Shown here piece by piece: positions 34,416 through 44,084 of a DNA stretch of 64,000 nucleotides. Position 1 is the stretch's first letter. Each line of letters starts with the position of its first letter. The stretch is taken from contig LVBK01000016.1 of the NCBI GenBank assembly GCA_001604385.1, forward strand, positions 88,461 through 152,460, read 5' to 3'. This DNA comes from Spirochaetales bacterium Spiro_09 (GTDB taxonomy: Bacteria > Spirochaetota > Spirochaetia > Treponematales > Treponemataceae). Position numbers and translations under genes: made by a program. A model generated the notes under the pieces. It made no database searches. It saw only the letters and a list, made by a program, of their open reading frames with translations, and was not told the DNA's origin.

Positions 34416-34446
34416 AAAAAAAAAACCCGTCCGGATACCGGACGGG
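34416..34446 (-). terminator. Intrinsic terminator of the second acyl-CoA synthetase
   Basis: CCCGTCCGG and CCGGACGGG form a perfect 9-bp stem with a three-base loop. On the minus strand it is followed by ten T, 27 bases after the stop codon at 34473. Confidence 0.93.
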
Positions 34447-34472
34447 CTGTATAAATACACGAAAAAGAGCGA

Positions 34473-36380
34473 TCAGCTGAACAGCTGGGTAACTTCCTTG
34501 CGGTACAAATCTTCCATCCGGTAGTGCATTATCTCCTGTTTCGCTGACAGTTCAACTCCGACTTCAAAGGGCTTGCCCAACAGAATAAATTTGTTTATTC
34601 GCTCGAAAAGACGGAAACCGTTCTTCTGACTGACGAGTTCGGCAATCTCCGCTTCATAGAGCTTTCTTACCAGGGGATTATCCAGAAGCACATTGAAGTC
34701 GGCAGTGTCGATCGAGTTTTCCTGTGCCCAGGCAACAAGTTCATCCTTATTGACGACAACGAGCGCCGCAAGATACCGCTGATCCTGTCCAAGAACTACC
34801 GACTGGGATACATATCGGGACTCGTTTATTTTCATCTCGATCGGTACCGGTTCGATGTTTTCTCCACCACGCAATACGATTGTGTCTTTTTTGCGGCCAC
34901 GCAGGACGATCTCGCCCCGAAGAGTCTTGAAGCCTAAATCTCCTGTGTCAAACCAGCCGTCCGGACCGATCACCTTTGCGGTTAAATCGGGCTTCCGGTA
35001 ATATCCCTGCATGACGTTGGAGCCCTTTACCAGGACAGTTCCCTTAACACCGGGACCTACCTCCTGACGCTGTTCATCGACAATACGAACCTCGCAGCAA
35101 TCAATCGTAGTGCCGATGGTTCCGAACACCGGTTTCAGGGAATTTCTGACGGCGACAACCGGAGCCGTCTCGGTCAAGCCGTATCCTTCAATGACATTGA
35201 CTCCAACGGCCCAGAAGAATTCATCCACATTGGGAGGAAGCGCTCCGCCACCGGATACGCCCACCCGGAAAGAAGTCCCCAGTTTTGCCCGAATCTTCTT
35301 GAACACCAAAAGACCGCCAAGGGCCTTGAGCGGGAACAAAAGGATGAACGGTATAAAACCGAAAATCGGGGAAAGTATCATTTGCCGGACCGAGGTAATA
35401 GGCCCATTCAGCAATACCGAACGGGCAGCGCGTGCATGGATGATGGAAACAGAGACAAAAAAGCTGAACAATACCCAGCTGACACCGCCCTTTTTCCGCA
35501 TTGCCCTGAAAATACCGTCGTACACCGATTCCCAGATACGGGGAACCGAGGGAAGGAGATGAGGGTTCATCTTTGCAAGGTCTGCCAACAGAATGCTTCC
35601 GACCGGTTTTGAATAGACAATCGCAGTTGCGCCCGCAAGAATGACGTACTCGCACGTACGCTCGAAGGAGTGCCAGACAGGAAGAACGGAGAGGGCACGG
35701 TCTCCGGGGTGCAATACCAGACGGGTTAAAAGGTCATCCAGTTGGCAGGTGAAATTGGTATGCGAAAGCATGACCCCTTTCGGTTCACCGGTTGTCCCCG
35801 AGGTAAAAATAATGGTCGCAAGCTCGCTGCCCGTTCCCGATTCAAGTTCCTGCTCGACACGCCCGGCCTGAGCGGCCCGGAAGGCCCGGCCCTTTTCCAG
35901 AATCTCGGTATACCCGAAAAGGGTATAGCCCGCGGCGCTGACCTCAGCCGAAAGAGCCTGGTCGGGAGCGTCGAACACGATAAGGGTCTTTAAAAGTGAC
36001 AGGGTTTCACGGTGCTCAAGGACCTTCCGGATTTGCGCGTCATTTTCAAGAATTGCAGTTTTACACTCGGAAAAAGAAAGGATGTAGGCAATATCTTTGG
36101 CATTGGCATCGCACCCGCGGGGAACATCGGCAGCCCCGATGGCCATGATACCCAGGCTGGACTGAAACCATTCCTTGCGGTTATCAGCGATCAAACCGAT
36201 ATGATCAGCGCGTGCATTACCAATGGCAAGAAGGCCAGCGGCAAAGTCGAGGACTGTCGAGTACAGTTCCTTGTACAGTACAGGGGAAAACTCCCCGGAG
36301 GGCTCCTTGCTGTACTGGGCCGGAAGATCCGGATGTTCGGACGCAATGCGTCGAAGCAGTTTGGGTATTGTCTGTTCCAT
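34473..36380 (-). CDS. Long-chain acyl-CoA synthetase (FAA/FadD15-like)
   Basis: The 635-residue ANL enzyme has the phosphate loop IIFTSGTTGEPKGVMLSH, the motif GYGLTETAPV and DGWFDTGDLGFK. The length and the long insert between motifs are those of the eukaryote-like long-chain synthetases common in spirochaetes. It is distinct from the 577-residue paralogue at 594. It starts at ATG 36380 with no clear ribosome-binding site and is divergent from pdxA. Confidence 0.9.
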   Translation of the reverse strand: MEQTIPKLLRRIASEHPDLPAQYSKEPSGEFSPVLYKELYSTVLDFAAGLLAIGNARADHIGLIADNRKEWFQSSLGIMAIGAADVPRGCDANAKDIAYILSFSECKTAILENDAQIRKVLEHRETLSLLKTLIVFDAPDQALSAEVSAAGYTLFGYTEILEKGRAFRAAQAGRVEQELESGTGSELATIIFTSGTTGEPKGVMLSHTNFTCQLDDLLTRLVLHPGDRALSVLPVWHSFERTCEYVILAGATAIVYSKPVGSILLADLAKMNPHLLPSVPRIWESVYDGIFRAMRKKGGVSWVLFSFFVSVSIIHARAARSVLLNGPITSVRQMILSPIFGFIPFILLFPLKALGGLLVFKKIRAKLGTSFRVGVSGGGALPPNVDEFFWAVGVNVIEGYGLTETAPVVAVRNSLKPVFGTIGTTIDCCEVRIVDEQRQEVGPGVKGTVLVKGSNVMQGYYRKPDLTAKVIGPDGWFDTGDLGFKTLRGEIVLRGRKKDTIVLRGGENIEPVPIEMKINESRYVSQSVVLGQDQRYLAALVVVNKDELVAWAQENSIDTADFNVLLDNPLVRKLYEAEIAELVSQKNGFRLFERINKFILLGKPFEVGVELSAKQEIMHYRMEDLYRKEVTQLFS

Positions 36381-36510
36381 TACAACAAATTAACACGATT
36401 TGTCATTTTGAGCAAACATTACCTTTGTAAAATGAATGTCGGAGGCGGGAATCAACAATATTGATAGCAGCAACCTCGCCGTGCCTGTCACAATCGAGTA
36501 TAGTGTAAGC

Positions 36511-37398
36511 ATGAAAATCACCAATAAACCACGCATAGGCATTACAGTCGGCGACCCGGCCGGAATTGGCCCGGAAATAGTCAGAAAAGCATTAGAAGAC
36601 AAAGACATACACACAATATGCGACCCGGTTGTATTCGGATTGACTGACGACCGCGACATACGGGCGAACGGAATCCAGTACGGACAGGTCAGTGCCAGGG
36701 GCGGAAAGATAGCTTTTGAGGCGATCGAACAGGCAGTTACTGCCTGGAAGGACGGTAAAATAGACGCAATTGCGACCGGGCCCCTGAACAAGGAAAGCCT
36801 GAAAGCGGCCGGTGTTCCCTATATCGGGCACACAGAAATTCTGGCAGGCTTGACGGGAACGGAAGACCCCCTGACCATGTTCGAAACGCTCTCCCTGAGG
36901 GTTTTTTTTCTGTCCCGTCATGTGTCTCTCCGTCAAGCCTGCGAACTTGTGACGGAGGACCGGGTGTATCAGTATTTGGTAAGGTGCAGCATGGCAATAG
37001 AACAACAGCTGGGCTTGAAAAAGCCGCTTATCGGCGTTGCAGGACTCAATCCTCACTGCGGGGAACATGGGCTGTTCGGCACTGAGGAAGAATGTATTGG
37101 TCCTGCGATAGAACGGGCACGGGCAGAGGGTGTGCGGGCAGAAGGCCCGGTCGGAGCCGATTCTGTATTTCACCAGGCCAAGACCGGCCGCTATGATGCG
37201 GTCTTGTCGCTCTACCACGATCAAGGGCATATCGCGTGCAAAACGCTTGATTTTGACCGGACTATATCATTGACACTCGGGTTGCCATTTTTGCGTACAA
37301 GTGTAGATCACGGGACCGCCTTCGATATTGCCGGTAAGGGGATCGCAAGCGCAATCAGCATGATCGAGGCGATTCGGGTCGCTGCGCGGTATACATAA
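36511..37398 (+). CDS. PdxA-family 4-phosphate dehydrogenase
   Basis: The 295-residue enzyme has [13 protein letters not shown], the metal His residues in [16 protein letters not shown] and [10 protein letters not shown], and [10 protein letters not shown]. True PdxA (about 330 residues) oxidises 4-phosphohydroxy-L-threonine in vitamin B6 synthesis. The GHI variant after YHDQ and the short length resemble PdxA2/DtnX-type enzymes acting on D-threonate or erythronate 4-phosphate. No pdxJ or kinase gene is adjacent, so the pathway is unresolved. The ATG at 36511 has TATAGT six bases upstream and no Shine-Dalgarno sequence. Confidence 0.85.
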   Translation: MKITNKPRIGITVGDPAGIGPEIVRKALEDKDIHTICDPVVFGLTDDRDIRANGIQYGQVSARGGKIAFEAIEQAVTAWKDGKIDAIATGPLNKESLKAAGVPYIGHTEILAGLTGTEDPLTMFETLSLRVFFLSRHVSLRQACELVTEDRVYQYLVRCSMAIEQQLGLKKPLIGVAGLNPHCGEHGLFGTEEECIGPAIERARAEGVRAEGPVGADSVFHQAKTGRYDAVLSLYHDQGHIACKTLDFDRTISLTLGLPFLRTSVDHGTAFDIAGKGIASAISMIEAIRVAARYT

Positions 37399-37452
37399 AC
37401 GTATTCTGGCCCCTTCAGGTCAAAAGAATGCAAATAAACAACACAAAATTAA

Positions 37453-37468
37453 AGGCAACCGGTTGCCT
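37453..37468. promoter_or_regulatory. LacI-type operator upstream of the glycoside phosphorylase
   Basis: AGGCAACCGGTTGCCT is a perfect 16-bp palindrome centred on CG, the form expected of a LacI/GalR-family operator. It ends six bases before the -35 element. Confidence 0.7.
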
Positions 37469-37474
37469 AAATAA

Positions 37475-37503
37475 TTGACAACGCAAACATTTTTACAGAT
37501 ACT
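37475..37503 (+). promoter_or_regulatory. Promoter of the glycoside phosphorylase
   Basis: TTGACA at 37475-37480 and GATACT at 37498-37503 are 17 bases apart. The start site is near 37510, about 49 bases before the ATG. Confidence 0.7.
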
Positions 37504-37558
37504 TCATGCTAAGGATACATGCTGGATCACACAGCCTGACTAAACCAAGGAGTTTCAC

Positions 37559-40500
37559 ATGAACGGACGGACTGTAGACGCATTGATACAAAAAGAGTCC
37601 CGGAAGGTACAGGGAGAGTTTGTCACCTTCCTCGGCGAGGATTTTTACCGCATTTCCAACCCTGACCGGATGAGCGACTTTTTTATGACCATTACCAGTT
37701 CAAGCGATGTGTGGAACTACATTTGGTCCAACGGCGCTCTTACTGCCGGCAGAAAGGATTGTGATCATGCGGTATTCCCGTACTATACCGCGGACAAGGT
37801 TTCTGACGGACGAACGAATACCGGCACACACACCCTTATACGCGTTCCCTCGGAAGGGAAAGTATGGTTATGGGAACCCTTCTCGGTGCAGGATGAGGGA
37901 TTATGGAATTGCGAACGGAATCTGTATAAAAACACGCAGGGATCAAAACTGTATTTTGAAGAAATCAATCATGACCTCGGCCTTGTATTCCAGAATGGAT
38001 GGCAGTCAAGCGACGCATTTGGCCTTGTACGCCATGTCAGGATTCTCGACATCTCGGGTTCGAAACGGGAAATAGCCATACTGGACGGTTGCAGGAACAT
38101 ACTTCCGGCCTGCGTAACTGCCGACTTTCAAAACAATAACAGCGTACTCCTGGATGCCTACAAGAAGACCGACCTGGATACCGAATCCGGTATGGCCATT
38201 TTCTCGGTAACCTCGATCGTCACGGACAAAGCGGAGCCAAGCGAGGGCCTTTTCGCGAATGTGTCCTGGTTCACCGCGCGGGGAAAGGTCTCCGTTCTGC
38301 CCGAGGCACCGGAATACTTTTGCACCGGGGACACTATCCCGCCCCTGAACGTATTGAAAGGCAGGCGTCCGGTATTCTATCTGGAGCAAAACCTCTGCCT
38401 TGAAGCCGGCGAGACCCGCGACTGGTACCAGGTATTTGACACTGCGCTTGACGGCGCGCGTATATCAGCCCTGACAGAAACCATCCGTGACCGGGATATA
38501 GTGCGTACCTCACTGGAGAAGGACATAGAACGGGGCAATGAACTGCTTGAAAGCTACATTGCCCGGTCGGACGGACTGCAACATTCGGCGGACCTTGCAA
38601 CCTGCGTCCATCACAAGGCAAATGTACTGTTTAACATTATGCGGGGAGGTCTTCCGGTTTCGGAGAACACTATCGATTGCGCTGATCTCGCAGCATTCAT
38701 GAATGAACGCAATCCTGCACTCGCGAAAGACGCCACAGCCTATATACCCCTCACCGGAGAGCATGAACGCGGGGAGCTGAAAAAGAGGATTCTTGCATCG
38801 GGCAACCCCCAGCTGGTTCGCCTCTTCCTCGAATACTTGCCGCTGACCTTTTCGCGCCGGCACGGAGACCCAAGCCGACCCTGGAACCGCTTCTCCATAG
38901 AGCTCAAGGACAGCAAGGGCAAGCAAAAGCTGAACTATCAGGGAAACTGGCGCGATATCTTCCAGAATTGGGAGGCCCTGGCATGGTCCTGGCCCTGTTA
39001 TCTGGAACACATGATCGCGAAATTTCTGAATGCCATGACAGCGGACGGCTACAATCCCTACCGTATTACCCGGAACGGCATTGATTGGGAGGTGCAGGAA
39101 CCCGACAATCCCTGGTCCAATATCGGGTATTGGGGAGACCACCAGGTAATCTATCTGGCAAAACTACTGGAGCTGCAAAACCGCTTCAGCCGGGATCATT
39201 TGCTCGAAGCGCTGGACACCCCGCTCTATTCCAGCGCAAACGTTCCCTACCGCATCAAGGATTATGCCGATATCCTGCAAAACCCGCGATCTACCATCAT
39301 CTTTGATGAAGCTGCCCACGAGCGAATAATCGAGGCTTCCGCAAGGGAAGGAAGCGACGCGCGACTGCTTCACGATAAAAACGGAGAGGTTGCGCTTGTT
39401 TCCATGACCACCAAATTTCTCTCGATTCTGTGCGCAAAGTTGTCCAATTACGTACCGGGGGGCGGAATTTGGCTGAATACCCAACGACCTGAATGGAACG
39501 ACGCGAATAACGCCCTGGCAGGATACGGCCTTTCCATGGTGACGCTCTACTATATCAGGCGGTTTATCTCCTTCCTTTCCGACCTCTACCGGCACACCCC
39601 GATACGGGAATTTGGCATACCGGAAGAAACAGCCGAACTCTTCACGGGCCTTGCCCACCATTTTTCCGCCTCCGAGCCTGAAGCCCTCGGGGATCCCGTC
39701 CGGCGAAAACTCTTTGTCGATACAGCCGGACGACTTCATGAACGCGCCCGGCAGTCCCTGTACCGGGATGGCTGGAAGGATACACGCGTATCCATCCGCA
39801 GGGAGGAGATACTTCAGCACCTCGAAACCTTCATGCGTCACTGCGAGTATGCGATCGGCACTAACAAGAGGGAAGACGGGCTCTTCCACTCTTACAACAC
39901 GCTTTCTATAGAAGACACGGGAATGCATGTGCATACTCTCCAGGAAATGCTTGAAGGACAGGTCGCGGTCATTTCCTCGGGAATGCTCGACTCGACCCAG
40001 GTGATCTCCCTCCTGCACTCACTCAAACACAGCGCCCTGTTCACCGCTGATCAATACTCCTACATATTGTATCCGAACCGCGAACTTCCACTGTTTACCG
40101 CAAAAAACCGCGTGAATGCCGCCGAACTTGGGCGAATACCCCTCATCAAATCGCTCCTCGAGAAGGACGACCATACAATTGCCCATATCGATGCCCAGGG
40201 TATTGGCCATTTCAATCCATCCTTCAAAAACTCCCGTGATCTGGACAGTGCGCTGGACAAGGTACTGGCAGGACAACCGGATGACGGTCAATCGAGAAAA
40301 GCGGTTCATGAGCTCTATGAGAAAACGTTCAACCATCGCAGTTTTACGGGACGTTCGGGAACCTTCTACGCATATGAAGGGCTTGGCAGCATATACTGGC
40401 ACATGGTTGCCAAACTCATGCTTGCCGTCCAGGAATATGCCCTGAAGGAAGAGAATCCTGGACTCAAAAAAGAACTGTCAGTGCTCTATTATGACATTCG

Positions 40501-40939
40501 TGCGGGAATCGGGTTCAATAAAACACCGCAGGTATACGGCGCCTTTCCGACAGACCCCTATTCGCATACTCCGGCAGGACAGGGAGCAAAACAGCCGGGT
40601 ATGACGGGACAGGTGAAGGAAGAAGTCATTACCCGATGGGGAGAGCTCGGCATCGAAATTCGCGACGGAACCCTTGCCTTTGAACCCGCCATGCTTCGCA
40701 AGGCTGAATTTGGATCCAACGGGATAATCACGTTCAGCCTCTGTGGAACACCTGTCGAATATCTTCTTGCAAAGGAAGGAAAAGGGATTACGGTTACGTA
40801 CCGGGATGGCTCGTCGACTTCGGTTACCGCACAGGTACTCTCCGTGGAAGACTCCCGGAAAGTTTTCACCCGTTCGGGGGACATTCGCCACATAGCGGTA
40901 AATATTGCGGAATCCGCTCTTCTTCTGACGGAATCCTGA
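37559..40939 (+). CDS. Large GH94/GH149/GH161-type beta-glycoside phosphorylase
   Basis: The 1126-residue protein has an N-terminal beta-sandwich, a long (alpha/alpha)6 barrel and a C-terminal beta domain, as in inverting phosphorylases of clan GH-Q. RPEWNDANNALAGYG matches the DWND motif holding the catalytic acid Asp (about residue 645). HRSFTGRSGTFYAYEGLGSIYWHM (split here for reading; phosphate-site region near 940) and SHTPAGQGAK follow. The length fits GH149, GH161 or 1,2-beta-oligoglucan phosphorylase better than the 800-residue cellobiose enzyme. It has no signal peptide, so it would act on imported oligosaccharides, releasing a sugar 1-phosphate. The exact linkage is unknown. Confidence 0.8.
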   Translation: MNGRTVDALIQKESRKVQGEFVTFLGEDFYRISNPDRMSDFFMTITSSSDVWNYIWSNGALTAGRKDCDHAVFPYYTADKVSDGRTNTGTHTLIRVPSEGKVWLWEPFSVQDEGLWNCERNLYKNTQGSKLYFEEINHDLGLVFQNGWQSSDAFGLVRHVRILDISGSKREIAILDGCRNILPACVTADFQNNNSVLLDAYKKTDLDTESGMAIFSVTSIVTDKAEPSEGLFANVSWFTARGKVSVLPEAPEYFCTGDTIPPLNVLKGRRPVFYLEQNLCLEAGETRDWYQVFDTALDGARISALTETIRDRDIVRTSLEKDIERGNELLESYIARSDGLQHSADLATCVHHKANVLFNIMRGGLPVSENTIDCADLAAFMNERNPALAKDATAYIPLTGEHERGELKKRILASGNPQLVRLFLEYLPLTFSRRHGDPSRPWNRFSIELKDSKGKQKLNYQGNWRDIFQNWEALAWSWPCYLEHMIAKFLNAMTADGYNPYRITRNGIDWEVQEPDNPWSNIGYWGDHQVIYLAKLLELQNRFSRDHLLEALDTPLYSSANVPYRIKDYADILQNPRSTIIFDEAAHERIIEASAREGSDARLLHDKNGEVALVSMTTKFLSILCAKLSNYVPGGGIWLNTQRPEWNDANNALAGYGLSMVTLYYIRRFISFLSDLYRHTPIREFGIPEETAELFTGLAHHFSASEPEALGDPVRRKLFVDTAGRLHERARQSLYRDGWKDTRVSIRREEILQHLETFMRHCEYAIGTNKREDGLFHSYNTLSIEDTGMHVHTLQEMLEGQVAVISSGMLDSTQVISLLHSLKHSALFTADQYSYILYPNRELPLFTAKNRVNAAELGRIPLIKSLLEKDDHTIAHIDAQGIGHFNPSFKNSRDLDSALDKVLAGQPDDGQSRKAVHELYEKTFNHRSFTGRSGTFYAYEGLGSIYWHMVAKLMLAVQEYALKEENPGLKKELSVLYYDIRAGIGFNKTPQVYGAFPTDPYSHTPAGQGAKQPGMTGQVKEEVITRWGELGIEIRDGTLAFEPAMLRKAEFGSNGIITFSLCGTPVEYLLAKEGKGITVTYRDGSSTSVTAQVLSVEDSRKVFTRSGDIRHIAVNIAESALLLTES

Positions 40940-40959
40940 CAAAAAGCAGTGAAATCAAT

Positions 40960-40988
40960 GTCCGGCACCTTCACACAAGGTGCCGGAC
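40960..40988. other. Strong hairpin without T run
   Basis: GTCCGGCACCTT pairs perfectly with AAGGTGCCGGAC around CACAC, 20 bases after the phosphorylase stop codon and just before the HAD promoter. No T run follows, so it may protect mRNA 3-prime ends or act with a protein factor. Confidence 0.55.
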
Positions 40989-41030
40989 GCTATTGAAAGA
41001 CAGGCACCCCTGTATGATATACTGTCCCTC

Positions 41031-41705
41031 ATGATACAGCACCTTCTACTTGACCTTGACAATACCCTGTATCCGGCTTCTGGCCGCATGGACGAAGGCA
41101 TAACCCGGCGCATGATCGACTTTGTCGCGCAGCATCTGGCAGTAAGCCCGGAAGAGGCGACCCGACTGCGTATCAAGCGCCTGCCCGTGTACAGCACCAC
41201 GCTGGAATGGCTCAAGGTCGAACACGGACTCCGGGATGAGGAGGCCTACTTTCACGCGGTGCATCCGGAAAGCGAAGTGGAAGAGCTGCAAAAAGACGAC
41301 CAGCTCAGACCGTATCTCCAATCCCTGGACCTGCCCATGACCCTATTGACCAATTCGCCGGTGTTCCATGCCGAGCGCCTTCTCGAGTTCTTCAATATTT
41401 CCGATCTTTTTTTGGGTGTATTTGACATTACCTGGCACAAGGGTCAGGGGAAACCCCACCCCGACGCATTCCGCAACACGCTGGAAGCGGTCGGGTACAC
41501 GGTCGATCAAACCCTCTTTGTCGATGACCACCTGAAATACGTGCGTGGATACCGGGCAATCGGGGGCCAGGCGGCGCTGGTCGACGAAAATGGCGAACAC
41601 AGGGCCATTGCCTCAGCCGAAGGGTACTGGTATATGCAAAACATATACGGACTGAAAGACCTCCTGACGGCGGACGGCGCATCCCGGCACCAGAAAAACA
41701 CATAA
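41031..41705 (+). CDS. HAD-family pyrimidine 5-nucleotidase-like phosphatase
   Basis: The 224-residue HAD hydrolase has motif I LLLDLDNTLYP, motif II LLTNSP, a Lys in KGQGKPHP and motif III FVDDHLKY. The arrangement resembles the SDT1/PHM8 pyrimidine nucleotidase subfamily. The ATG at 41031 has TATACT seven bases upstream and no Shine-Dalgarno sequence. A longer frame from 40980 runs through the hairpin. It lies 67 bases before the acyltransferase. Confidence 0.85.
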   Translation: MIQHLLLDLDNTLYPASGRMDEGITRRMIDFVAQHLAVSPEEATRLRIKRLPVYSTTLEWLKVEHGLRDEEAYFHAVHPESEVEELQKDDQLRPYLQSLDLPMTLLTNSPVFHAERLLEFFNISDLFLGVFDITWHKGQGKPHPDAFRNTLEAVGYTVDQTLFVDDHLKYVRGYRAIGGQAALVDENGEHRAIASAEGYWYMQNIYGLKDLLTADGASRHQKNT

Positions 41706-41772
41706 ACGGATGCCCTGAGGGACACAGCTCCGTGTTTCCGGGCACCGGACAGTATATATCCAGGAGATAACC

Positions 41773-42657
41773 ATGAATCCTGACTCGCTTGCAGTCAAAT
41801 ACCGCCACTTGTTCCCCGAACTTGCCCGATTAAGCCGGGCCCAGAATGTCATTACCGAAGACAATGTGTATCAACCGGCCAATACCGGAATCAGACCCTA
41901 CATGGATAGAATGTGCGAAGAGAACATGCTGGACGGCTCGGAGATCCGGAATATGAACAATGCGGAAGCCTTCCTTGCCGCCCTGAAGGCGGGCAAAAAA
42001 GGCATCATTCTGATGGAACATTACAGTAATTTCGACCTTCCCGGCTTGATGTACCTCCTTGAGCGTACCAGCGCAACCGGCAAGGAGCTGGCCTCGCGCA
42101 TCATTGCCATTGCCGGCATGAAACTGAACGAGGACAATCCCTACGTCGCGGCCTTCGCGGAGGCCTATTCGCGCATCATCATTTATCCCAGCCGCTCGCT
42201 TGCGTCCATCACTGACCCGGAAACGCTCAAGCGCGAGGAGCAGCGCAGCCGCGTCATCAACCTCGCCTCCATGCGCGCCCTCGACAAGGCCCGGAAAGAG
42301 GGAAACGCCGTCCTGGTATTCCCCTCGGGAACCAGATACCGCCCCGGACAGCCGGAAACCAAACGCGGCGTACGGGAAATTGATTCCTACATCCGCCTGT
42401 CAGACGTCATGCTGCTCATCTCGATCAATGGAAATTGTCTGCGTTTTTCGGAAGATCCCAAGGATATGCTCGGAGACGTCATCCACAAGGACAGAATCAT
42501 CATGACCGCAAGCCCGGTATATGACTGCCTCGAATTCCGCAAACAGGCCGCAGCCTGGGCGGGCGATACCGCGGAGGACAAAAAGCAAATGGTGGTGGAT
42601 TACGTGATGCACTGCCTTGAAACAATGCATGAGGAAAACGAAAAAGGCCGTATATAA
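41773..42657 (+). CDS. Glycerolipid acyltransferase (PlsB/PlsC-like)
   Basis: The 294-residue protein has the acyltransferase motif HYSNFD (H-x4-D, in ILMEHYSNFDLPG, about residue 83) and the substrate-binding motif VFPSGTRYRPG (about residue 178). It should acylate glycerol-3-phosphate or lysophosphatidate. AGGAG precedes the ATG. With two acyl-CoA synthetases in the window it suggests use of exogenous fatty acids for membrane lipids. Confidence 0.82.
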   Translation: MNPDSLAVKYRHLFPELARLSRAQNVITEDNVYQPANTGIRPYMDRMCEENMLDGSEIRNMNNAEAFLAALKAGKKGIILMEHYSNFDLPGLMYLLERTSATGKELASRIIAIAGMKLNEDNPYVAAFAEAYSRIIIYPSRSLASITDPETLKREEQRSRVINLASMRALDKARKEGNAVLVFPSGTRYRPGQPETKRGVREIDSYIRLSDVMLLISINGNCLRFSEDPKDMLGDVIHKDRIIMTASPVYDCLEFRKQAAAWAGDTAEDKKQMVVDYVMHCLETMHEENEKGRI

Positions 42658-42680
42658 AAGAATCGGGACTGATGGTCACG

Positions 42681-42713
42681 ACCCCGCCCCTCCGACAGGC
42701 GGCTGGCGGGGGT
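42681..42713. other. GC-rich hairpin between convergent genes
   Basis: ACCCCGCC and GGCGGGGGT can pair around a 16-base loop. There is no T run. It may separate the acyltransferase and hisD transcripts. Confidence 0.35.
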
Positions 42714-42740
42714 GAACGTCAACGATGCAATGAAATCGGG

Positions 42741-44069
42741 TCAGGCGGAACCGAGGCGTATGTTCGCAGCGAGCGCATGGCCTGAAAGCCCTTCGGCTTC
42801 TGCCAGAACAGCGGCCGCCTCAAGAGAGGCGATAACGCCTGCGCCCCGCGTTCCCCCATCATCCGCACGAAGGGTCGTCACGGTTTTCAAAAAGTGCCGA
42901 ACCGACAAGCCCCCGGTAAACGAAGCACTTCCCGCGGTCGGAAGCGTATGGTTAAGACCAGCGGAATAATCACCCAGTACCTCCGCCGATCGGTGTCCGA
43001 CAAAGAGGGAACCGAAGTTTCTGAGCGCCGCTTCCATCCGGTCACGTTCGGCCGAGGGATTCATGGCCAGTTCCAGGTGCTCGGGGCACTTCCTGTTCGC
43101 TATCGCGACGGCTTCGTCAAGGGAGGACACCAGGATAACCGTGCCATGATTACGGAAACTTTGCCGTGCAGGAGCGTTTTCCCCGAGCGGCGCGAGAAGG
43201 CGCTCAACCTCCGCGACAACACGGGCGGCAAGATCCGCGCTCGTGGTCACGAGTACTGCCTGCGCGTCGGGGTCATGCTCGGCCTGCGCATACAGGTCGG
43301 CAGCCACCCAAGCGGGATGCGCACTTTCATCGGCAATAATCAGCACCTCGCTCGGCCCGGCAAGCATGTCGATGCCAACCTCGCCATAGACGTACTTCTT
43401 GGCTGCGGTAACAAAACGGTTGCCCGGGCCGACGATTACCTGCACGCGGGGAACGGTTTCCGTTCCGTAGGCCATTGCCCCGATTGCCTGGGAACCGCCA
43501 ATGGCAAACACCCGGTTCACGCCACAAAGCCATGCCGCCGCCAGAATCCGTTCATCGGCCCAGGGGGCTTCAGCGCTGACCGGCGGCGTACACATGATTA
43601 TTTCATCGACACCGGCGGCCCGGGCCGGAGAAGCGCACATAATTACCGTTGAAAGAAGGGGAAAGCGGCCCGCGGGGACATATATACCGGCCCGTTCAAC
43701 CGCCAGCGTCCGCTGACCGGTTACCAGCCCGGCGTCAAGCTCGACGGTGAAGTCGGTAAAGCATTCCCGCTGGCGGGCAGCGAAGGCCAGGGCAAGGTCG
43801 CGGGAACGACAGATGGCGGCATAGAGCGCGGAATTCTCGCGTTTCATTTTAGCGGCCGCTGCCTCAAGATGGCAGGCCCCTACTTCCAGTTGCCCGGGAT
43901 TGGCGCGGTCAAAACGCGCGGCTGCCTCACGGACGGAGCGGTCACCGCCGGCCCGCACCGATTCCAGTATTCGCGGAATTTCATCAAGGCCGTCGGAAAG
44001 ACGGCGCACGGAGAAAAAAGAATCATCAAGCTTGTCAGCCGTGATGACCGAAAGTGAAGAATTTTTCAT
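42741..44069 (-). CDS. hisD: Histidinol dehydrogenase
   Basis: The 442-residue zinc enzyme oxidises L-histidinol to L-histidine in two NAD-dependent steps. Visible motifs are the NAD loop region VGPGNRFVTAAKK, GPSEVLIIADESAHP, the metal ligands in AEHDPDAQ, the pair CPEHLE with catalytic Glu and His, GDYSAGLNHTLPT, and the final GHALA. AGGAG precedes the ATG at 44069. It is the last gene of the his cluster, 15 bases downstream of the hemerythrin gene. Confidence 0.95.
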   Translation of the reverse strand: MKNSSLSVITADKLDDSFFSVRRLSDGLDEIPRILESVRAGGDRSVREAAARFDRANPGQLEVGACHLEAAAAKMKRENSALYAAICRSRDLALAFAARQRECFTDFTVELDAGLVTGQRTLAVERAGIYVPAGRFPLLSTVIMCASPARAAGVDEIIMCTPPVSAEAPWADERILAAAWLCGVNRVFAIGGSQAIGAMAYGTETVPRVQVIVGPGNRFVTAAKKYVYGEVGIDMLAGPSEVLIIADESAHPAWVAADLYAQAEHDPDAQAVLVTTSADLAARVVAEVERLLAPLGENAPARQSFRNHGTVILVSSLDEAVAIANRKCPEHLELAMNPSAERDRMEAALRNFGSLFVGHRSAEVLGDYSAGLNHTLPTAGSASFTGGLSVRHFLKTVTTLRADDGGTRGAGVIASLEAAAVLAEAEGLSGHALAANIRLGSA

Positions 44070-44084
44070 CGGAAAGCTCCTGGT

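Noticed and set aside
40960..40988. Intrinsic terminator of the phosphorylase
   Set aside because: The stem is perfect, but no T run follows. It is listed only as a hairpin.
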